Positions 22,979-26,189 of a stretch of 26,189 nt of DNA are shown here, piece after piece. The stretch is from an uncultured Bacilli bacterium. Its GTDB lineage: Bacteria > Bacillota_I > Bacilli_A > RF39 > UBA660. Numbering within the stretch: the stretch's first letter is position 1; each line of letters starts with the position of its first letter. The notes below the pieces were generated by a model, which did not search any database, had not been told where the DNA came from, and was given only the letters and a program-made list of their open reading frames with translations. The position numbers and the translations under genes were made by a program. Location: positions 1-26,189 of the forward strand of contig CANROY010000010.1 in assembly GCA_947632355.1 (NCBI GenBank). Reading direction: 5' to 3'.

Positions 22979-23433
22979 CCTTGTAATTGTTTAATATCTT
23001 CCGTATTTTTTAATACTTGATTGTTAATATATTTTTGTTCTATTAAATTTGTACTTATATATTTTTTCATAGCAACAAATGCTCGCATAATTTTTATACT
23101 CACTTCTGCAGCAACAGGTGTTTTAAGTACACTTGATAGCATTGATACTCCTTGTTCTGTAAAAACATATGGTAAATATTTAGAATATTTTCCTTGTTCT
23201 AATTCTAAGGTTTCATTTTGAAACCTTAGAATTTTATTTTCTTCTTCTGTTAATTGAAAATAAAAATCACTTGGAAATCTTTCTATATTTCTTTTTACAG
23301 CCAAGTTTAAAGATTTTGTCCCATTTTTACATTGATATAGTCTTGCTAAATCACTATCGAGCATTACTTGCTTTCCTCTTATCTCATAAATTAAGTTTTC
23401 TACTTCTACTTTTTCTTTTGTTATTTCGTTCAT
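22897..23433 (-). CDS. ORF6N domain protein, frameshifted after the N-terminal domain
   Basis: ORF6N (related to KilA-N/Rha) domains are DNA-binding modules common in phages and mobile regions. The N-terminal 100 residues are typical: ENLIYEIRGKQVMLDSDLARLYQ, NLAVKRNIERFPSDFYFQLTEEE, then the variable stretch ILRFQNETLE, and KYSKYLPYVFTEQGVSMLSSVL. After EQKYINNQVLKNTEDIKQLQ the frame departs into LKKRKKRMKS and stops, while the expected C-terminal half continues in the -1 frame (22553-22978). As read, the protein has 178 residues, about 150 of them native. The ATG has an AAGAGGT site. The variable stretch is encoded by a perfect 33-bp hairpin, and six related palindromes lie upstream. Confidence 0.85.
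   Translation of the reverse strand: MNEITKEKVEVENLIYEIRGKQVMLDSDLARLYQCKNGTKSLNLAVKRNIERFPSDFYFQLTEEENKILRFQNETLELEQGKYSKYLPYVFTEQGVSMLSSVLKTPVAAEVSIKIMRAFVAMKKYISTNLIEQKYINNQVLKNTEDIKQLQGHFQNLKKRKKRMKSILTVKSMTPIQK
23201..23233. repeat. 33-bp palindrome inside the ORF6N coding sequence
   Basis: Arms 23201-23215 and 23219-23233 are perfectly complementary (15 bp) around TTT. On the minus strand it encodes the variable segment ILRFQNETLE. The intergenic unit at 23493-23521 has the same outer arms. Confidence 0.85.
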
Positions 23434-23454
23434 AACTACTTACCTCTTTCTATT

Positions 23455-23762
23455 TTTTTGGTCACAATTTGGGACCAAAAACTTATTAGTTTTTCTAAGG
23501 TCTCAGTTTGGGACCTTAGAATTTGATATAATAACCCCTAATTTTATCAATTATTTCAATTTGAAGTTCCAATTTGGAACTTCAAGTGTACTAATTGCAA
23601 TTTATATAATATTTCTTATACTTGAAGTCAAAAATTTTGACCACAAGTTTGTTCTACCATATATCATTTCCATTTTGTGGTCGAAATTTTCGACCTTAAA
23701 GATTTCCATTCATAACCTTTTATCTCTTTTCTATTTTTTGGTCGCAAATTGCGACCAAAAAA
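23455..23762. repeat. Array of six palindromes upstream of ORF6N
   Basis: Units and arm lengths: 23455-23481 (9 bp), 23493-23521 (10 bp), 23561-23585 (11 bp), 23621-23647 (7 bp plus CTTG/CAAG), 23679-23695 (8 bp), 23734-23762 (14 bp, 1-nt centre). Several share the GGTC...GACC frame. The first and last lie inside a diverged direct repeat of about 58 bp (near 23440-23498 and 23720-23780). Minus-strand reading gives FWSQIVTKK, LRSQTETLE, LKFQIGTSN, LWSKFLTSS, LRSKISTTK and FWSQFATKK, all fitting the ORF6N variable segment. No gene is otherwise seen in this 445-bp stretch. Confidence 0.8.
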
Positions 23763-23853
23763 ATTATTAGTTTTTCTAAAACATGATAAACCTTCCCTTC
23801 TTAAAGTTGCTATATTAACAGAAAAAGTTTAAATTTTTTGTCGATTTACAGTC

Positions 23854-23880
23854 ATAAAAAAAATTGTATTGCTACAATTT
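23854..23880 (-). terminator. Intrinsic terminator of the spoVA operon
   Basis: Minus-strand AAATTGTA-GCAA-TACAATTT (8 bp with a GNRA tetraloop) followed by a long T-run; it begins at the spoVAE stop codon. Confidence 0.85.
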
Positions 23881-24229
23881 AATCTTTAGGTTTAAAAATA
23901 AGAGTAAGTACAAAAGAAAAGATAACAGCACCTGCAATAGCACAAGAACTATACTCGAGTAATCCTGAAAACAAACCTAATATTCCATTTTCTTGAAAAC
24001 CTAAATACGCACCTTTATAAAGCATATAACCAAAATTCGAAATAATCGTAGTTGCTCCTGCTCCTGCAAAAGTAATACATTTTTCATATAATCCTGTTAG
24101 TCCTAAAAAAGCACCTAGTACAGTAAAGAAACTAGTAACGTGTCCCGGAGTAATTTTCGTATTATCAAGGATTACTTCTGCTACTAAGCAAAAGATTCCT
24201 GCAAATAGAAAAGCACATAAGAAATTCAT
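23879..24229 (-). CDS. spoVAE: Stage V sporulation protein AE
   Basis: SpoVAE belongs to the SpoVA complex in the spore inner membrane, which moves Ca-dipicolinate into the forming spore and out during germination. The 116 residues correspond to the conserved VAEb-type unit: several membrane helices, with ITPGHVTSFFTVLGAFLG and the glycine-rich FAGAGATTIISNFGYMLYKG typical of the family. The ATG follows the spoVAD stop immediately and has a GGAGG site inside the spoVAD end. A strong terminator follows. Confidence 0.94.
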   Translation of the reverse strand: MNFLCAFLFAGIFCLVAEVILDNTKITPGHVTSFFTVLGAFLGLTGLYEKCITFAGAGATTIISNFGYMLYKGAYLGFQENGILGLFSGLLEYSSCAIAGAVIFSFVLTLIFKPKD

Positions 24230-25201
24230 TTACAAAACCTCCAAACTAATTGCATGAGCAATACTAGGAATAGATTTTTTTTGATTGGTTGTATCTTTGG
24301 AATGCAAAGAACCAGTTGCAATCAATAAGATTTTTTTATACTTCTTATTTTTTAAAACCTTGTTAAACAAGACCATTGGTAATGTAACAGGCCCAGAAGA
24401 CCCAGAATACACCTCTTGACTTTTCAAGAATATTTCACAGCCAGCATCCGTATAATTTTTTAATTTTATTCCATAATTGACTTTTAAAAATTCTTTGAAG
24501 ATTTCTCTTCCAACACTACCTAAATCTCCTGTTAAAATTAAATCATAATCATCTACATTTCTTTTTAAATCTTGTAAATGGTCCATTAAAACACTTACAG
24601 CAGCAGGAGTCATAACAGCTCCCATATGGGTGGCATCCTTTTGGTCATAGTCTTCTATTTTTCCAATCGTTGCTGCTTCTACTTTGATATTGGTTTTTTC
24701 ATTGGTTAGAACGGCTCCTACAGAACCTGTTGCGGTAAATGTTGTTGTACTTGCTCTTGGTGCACCATACTCAATTGGGAAACGGAATTGTCTTTCGGCA
24801 TTTAAATTGTGACTACTCGTAATTAATAAAACGTTTTTCATTAGTCCTGTTTCTATAAAATGACCACCAATTAACATACTTTCTAAAAAAGTTGCACAAG
24901 CACTATAAACTCCTAAAAATGGATAAGCAAAATTTCGTACTGCATAAGAAGTAATTCCCAGTTGGTTAGATAAATCTCCTCCTAAAATTAAATCAATCTT
25001 TTTACCTAATTTATTACGATAAAGTAAATTATCAATCACTGTTTTTTGCATTTTCACTTCAGCATCAATAAAGGATTTTTCTCCATAGTAATAATCATCC
25101 ATCATTAGATCAAACTTGCGAATTTGACCTTCACTTTCTAAAGGACCTGCTATCGTAAATGAATCTTTTATATACACATTATTAAATTTTAAACTAGCCA
25201 T
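24230..25201 (-). CDS. spoVAD: Stage V sporulation protein AD
   Basis: SpoVAD is the soluble, thiolase-fold component of the SpoVA complex and binds dipicolinic acid. The 323 residues carry family segments: NNVYIKDSFTIAGPLESEG, LGGDLSNQLGITSYAVRNF, the conserved GVYSACATFLESML around the thiolase-like Cys, PIEYGAPRASTTTFTATGSVGAVL, THMGAVMTPAAV, DLILTGDLGSVG, and YSGSSGPVTLPMVL. Its ATG overlaps the spoVAC end by 8 nt behind a GGGGTGAT site, so translation is coupled. Confidence 0.96.
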   Translation of the reverse strand: MASLKFNNVYIKDSFTIAGPLESEGQIRKFDLMMDDYYYGEKSFIDAEVKMQKTVIDNLLYRNKLGKKIDLILGGDLSNQLGITSYAVRNFAYPFLGVYSACATFLESMLIGGHFIETGLMKNVLLITSSHNLNAERQFRFPIEYGAPRASTTTFTATGSVGAVLTNEKTNIKVEAATIGKIEDYDQKDATHMGAVMTPAAVSVLMDHLQDLKRNVDDYDLILTGDLGSVGREIFKEFLKVNYGIKLKNYTDAGCEIFLKSQEVYSGSSGPVTLPMVLFNKVLKNKKYKKILLIATGSLHSKDTTNQKKSIPSIAHAISLEVL

Positions 25202-25631
25202 AAAGAATCACCCCTAGAATTGCAAAGAAAAATGCACTTACCATTCCATATAAAATGACACTACCTGCTAATTTAAAAAAGTTAGCACCAATTCCTGTAA
25301 TAAATCCATCCTTTTTGTAATCGAGTCCTGCACTCATAATGGAATGAGCAAACCCTGTTGTTGGTAGTATAATACCCATTTTGGCTTTCGTAACCCAATT
25401 GTCAAAAAATCCAAGAGCTGTAAATAAACAAGCTAAAAATATGACTATTAAACAAGTCCATTGAGTAGCTTCTAACCTAGAAATTCCAAAGCATTCCATT
25501 AATAGAACGGCAACTCCTTCTGCCAATAAACCAATTAATCCTCCTACTAGAAATGCAACTATCGCATTCTTACTTTTATTTTCTTTCGGTGTTAATCGTT
25601 TGACTAACTTATTGTATTCATCTTTATTCAT
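25194..25631 (-). CDS. spoVAC: Stage V sporulation protein AC
   Basis: SpoVAC is a membrane subunit of the SpoVA channel; the Bacillus protein has mechanosensitive behaviour. The 145 residues start with a soluble stretch (YNKLVKRLTPKENKSKN) followed by about four membrane helices, with the conserved ATQWTCLIVIFLACLFTALGFFDNW, FAHSIMSAGLDYKKDGFITGIG and AGSVILYGMVSAFFFAI. It is the first gene of the three-gene operon; spoVAA and spoVAB are absent, as in Clostridia-type operons. The ATG has a TGGAGG site that is buried in a hairpin (25637-25665). A forespore (sigma-G) promoter is expected upstream but I could not assign one. Confidence 0.95.
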   Translation of the reverse strand: MNKDEYNKLVKRLTPKENKSKNAIVAFLVGGLIGLLAEGVAVLLMECFGISRLEATQWTCLIVIFLACLFTALGFFDNWVTKAKMGIILPTTGFAHSIMSAGLDYKKDGFITGIGANFFKLAGSVILYGMVSAFFFAILGVILYG

Positions 25632-25636
25632 AAGAT

Positions 25637-25665
25637 AAAACCTCCATTTTTATTATGAAGGTTTT
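25637..25665 (-). promoter_or_regulatory. Hairpin sequestering the spoVAC Shine-Dalgarno
   Basis: Eleven-base arms with one mismatch (25637-25647 and 25655-25665, AAAACCT / AGGTTTT core) and a 7-nt loop. The GGAGG of spoVAC is in the 3' arm of the minus-strand RNA. Read on the plus strand, the same hairpin is followed by T-rich sequence and could act as a terminator. Confidence 0.55.
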
Positions 25666-25739
25666 AAACTTTTTTATGCGAATTTTAATAGCAAATATTG
25701 TCGTAAATTGATAAGTTCATTCTAGTTTTGTCGAATCGC

Positions 25740-25767
25740 TTGAAATTTATTTTTTTATCTATATAAT
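25740..25767 (+). promoter_or_regulatory. Promoter of small-peptide locus 2
   Basis: TTGAAA (25740-25745), 16-bp spacer, TATAAT (25762-25767) on the plus strand. The start near 25774 places the pairing element TTACCGAGA at the extreme mRNA 5' end. Confidence 0.7.
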
Positions 25768-25842
25768 AACTTTCCTTACCGAGAAAGGGTGGCGTTTACT
25801 ACAAATTTTATCTTTTTATAATTTGGGGGTTTTGGTTGAATA

Positions 25843-25870
25843 CTTTTCTCCAAATTTATAACTAGAAAGG
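25843..25870 (+). promoter_or_regulatory. Shine-Dalgarno-sequestering hairpin, locus 2
   Basis: CTTTTCT (25843-25849) pairs with AGAAAGG (25864-25870; 7 bp, one G-U), covering the Shine-Dalgarno AAAGGA. The loop is 14 nt, the same as in locus 1. Confidence 0.6.
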
Positions 25871-25880
25871 ATTGGTAGTT

Positions 25881-25967
25881 ATGACGAAAGAATCACTTCA
25901 TGTACTTGTTGTTTTTCTACTCGTTGTTATAGTTATGCTTTTCGTAATTATATTACGATTGACATAA
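25881..25967 (+). CDS. 28-aa single-TM peptide, candidate type I toxin 2
   Basis: MTKESLHVLVVFLLVVIVML followed by FVIILRLT: a short polar start, one hydrophobic helix at about 8-25, and an Arg near the end. The ATG is preceded by AAAGGA about 11 nt upstream. The peptide is only loosely like that of locus 1 (FLL and IVM stretches), but the surroundings correspond element by element: strong promoter, hidden Shine-Dalgarno, complementary mRNA ends and convergent antisense RNA ending on the stop codon. The TAA stop is part of the antisense T-tract. It lies beyond the 5' end of the spoVA operon on the opposite strand. A regulatory or sporulation-related membrane peptide is the main alternative to a toxin. 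Confidence 0.7.
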   Translation: MTKESLHVLVVFLLVVIVMLFVIILRLT

Positions 25968-26049
25968 AAAAGACGCCATATCATAAGAGAATTCTTATGA
26001 TATAACGCAAACACAATAGTGAGCGTTACCTAATCTCGGTAACACTTAC
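25966..26049 (-). ncRNA. Predicted antisense RNA of locus 2
   Basis: From a promoter at 26056-26084, a minus-strand RNA of about 84 nt is predicted. It ends at a hairpin with perfect 11-bp arms (25978-25988 and 25993-26003), extendable by five pairs to GCGTT/GGCGT, then six T. Its 5' end carries GTTACCGAGA, nearly identical to the mRNA 5' end, and it is fully complementary to the mRNA 3' region. Confidence 0.65.
26025..26043 (+). terminator. 3' hairpin of the locus 2 mRNA
   Basis: GTTACC-TAATCTC-GGTAAC, 6 perfect bp, then ACTTACATTTTG. The T-tract is weak, so termination here is tentative; the same hairpin forms at the 5' end of the antisense RNA. Confidence 0.4.
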
Positions 26050-26055
26050 ATTTTG

Positions 26056-26084
26056 ATTATAGTAAATATTTTATCTTTTAGCAA
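26056..26084 (-). promoter_or_regulatory. Antisense promoter of locus 2
   Basis: TTGCTA (26084-26079), 17-bp spacer, TATAAT (26061-26056) on the minus strand, convergent with the peptide promoter. Confidence 0.7.
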
Positions 26085-26119
26085 GTATATTTAGATGAAA
26101 TATATATTTATTAAATGTA

Positions 26120-26156
26120 GGTTTGTCAAACAAAAGTGACAGAGTCACGACAAACC
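26120..26156. repeat. Nested inverted repeat
   Basis: GGTTTGTC (26120-26127) pairs with GACAAACC (26149-26156), and inside it GTGAC-AGA-GTCAC forms a second perfect hairpin directly against the 3' arm. No T-tract follows on either strand, so it is not an ordinary terminator. No gene is visible around it. Confidence 0.6.
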
Positions 26157-26163
26157 AACGATA

Positions 26164-26189
26164 GATTATTTTAATTTGTTAAAATAATC
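26164..26189. repeat. Hairpin at the window edge
   Basis: GATTATTTTAA-TTTG-TTAAAATAATC, 11 perfect bp, ending at the last base of the window. It may be the terminator of a gene beyond the edge; what follows is not visible. Confidence 0.5.

Larger units (their letters stand above)
25776..26042 (+). promoter_or_regulatory. 5'-3' closing stem of the locus 2 mRNA
   Basis: 25776-25784 pairs with 26034-26042 (9 bp, TTACCGAGA / TCTCGGTAA); after a 2 x 2 internal loop, 25787-25801 pairs with 26017-26031 (15 bp including G-U pairs). Both arms also form local hairpins (TTACC/GGTGG and GTTACC/GGTAAC) with complementary GAGA and TCTC loops. Confidence 0.7.

Noticed and set aside
23455..23762. CRISPR array
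   Set aside because: The units are palindromes of differing length and sequence with irregular spacing, with no constant repeat, no unique spacers and no cas genes.
23561..23770. 69-codon plus-strand frame across the palindrome array
   Set aside because: It runs through four palindromes without a ribosome binding site and shows no protein-like composition; the minus-strand reading with ORF6N-like motifs is the better explanation.

Overview
This is an AT-rich chromosomal segment (roughly 30% GC by eye) of a low-GC Gram-positive bacterium. Strong AGGAGG-type ribosome binding sites, the nusA-infB-rbfA-truB order, ScpA/ScpB and a spoVAC-spoVAD-spoVAE operon point to a spore-forming Firmicute (Bacilli or Clostridia-like, plausibly an uncultured gut lineage). 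UGA is used as a stop (for example infB and ylxR), so the code is standard and not the mycoplasma code. Nearly every gene lies on the minus strand. I cannot name the species.

Layout. Positions 1-2750: pnp and rpsO with an rpsO leader, plus the first 13 codons of another minus-strand gene at the edge. 2736-4625: a hypothetical gene and a DUF4143-type AAA ATPase whose promoter carries two large palindromes. 4638-10603: a translation/transcription operon read as rimP-nusA-DHH phosphoesterase-ylxR-infB-rbfA-truB. RimP is truncated, and no ylxQ lies between ylxR and infB. 10629-16860: single accessory genes, several with their own promoter and terminator: a two-TM protein, a nucleotidyltransferase-like protein, a coiled-coil protein, a glycosyltransferase-methyltransferase fusion, an ADP-ribosylglycohydrolase and a nitrilase-family amidase. 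16914-18380: a DUF3419-like gene and a small-peptide locus, bounded by an imperfect 31-bp direct repeat. 18396-21590: a hypothetical gene, tRNA-Leu(CAA) and the operon of a membrane-anchored protein with scpA and scpB. 21612-23780: a DUF4932-like HExxH protein, a frameshifted ORF6N gene and a palindrome array. 23854-25631: spoVAC/AD/AE. 25740-26189: a second small-peptide locus and further inverted repeats.

Two things stand out. First, two unannotated loci (about 17974-18303 and 25740-26084) have the same design. Each encodes a 28-30-residue single-TM peptide from a strong promoter. Its Shine-Dalgarno sits in a hairpin with a 14-nt loop, the mRNA 5' and 3' ends are complementary, and a convergent antisense promoter drives a short RNA whose terminator T-tract lies on the peptide stop codon. 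This is the organisation expected of type I toxin-antitoxin systems, although the two peptides are only weakly alike. Second, six palindromes upstream of the ORF6N gene each encode, on the minus strand, a variant of the pattern [LF]-[RKW]-[FS]-[QK]-x-x-T. The same pattern lies inside a 33-bp palindrome in the ORF6N coding sequence itself. The intergenic array therefore looks like a set of alternative versions, or relics, of one variable protein segment.

Function names rest on motif recognition without database searches. Promoter, terminator and RNA-folding calls were made by eye.
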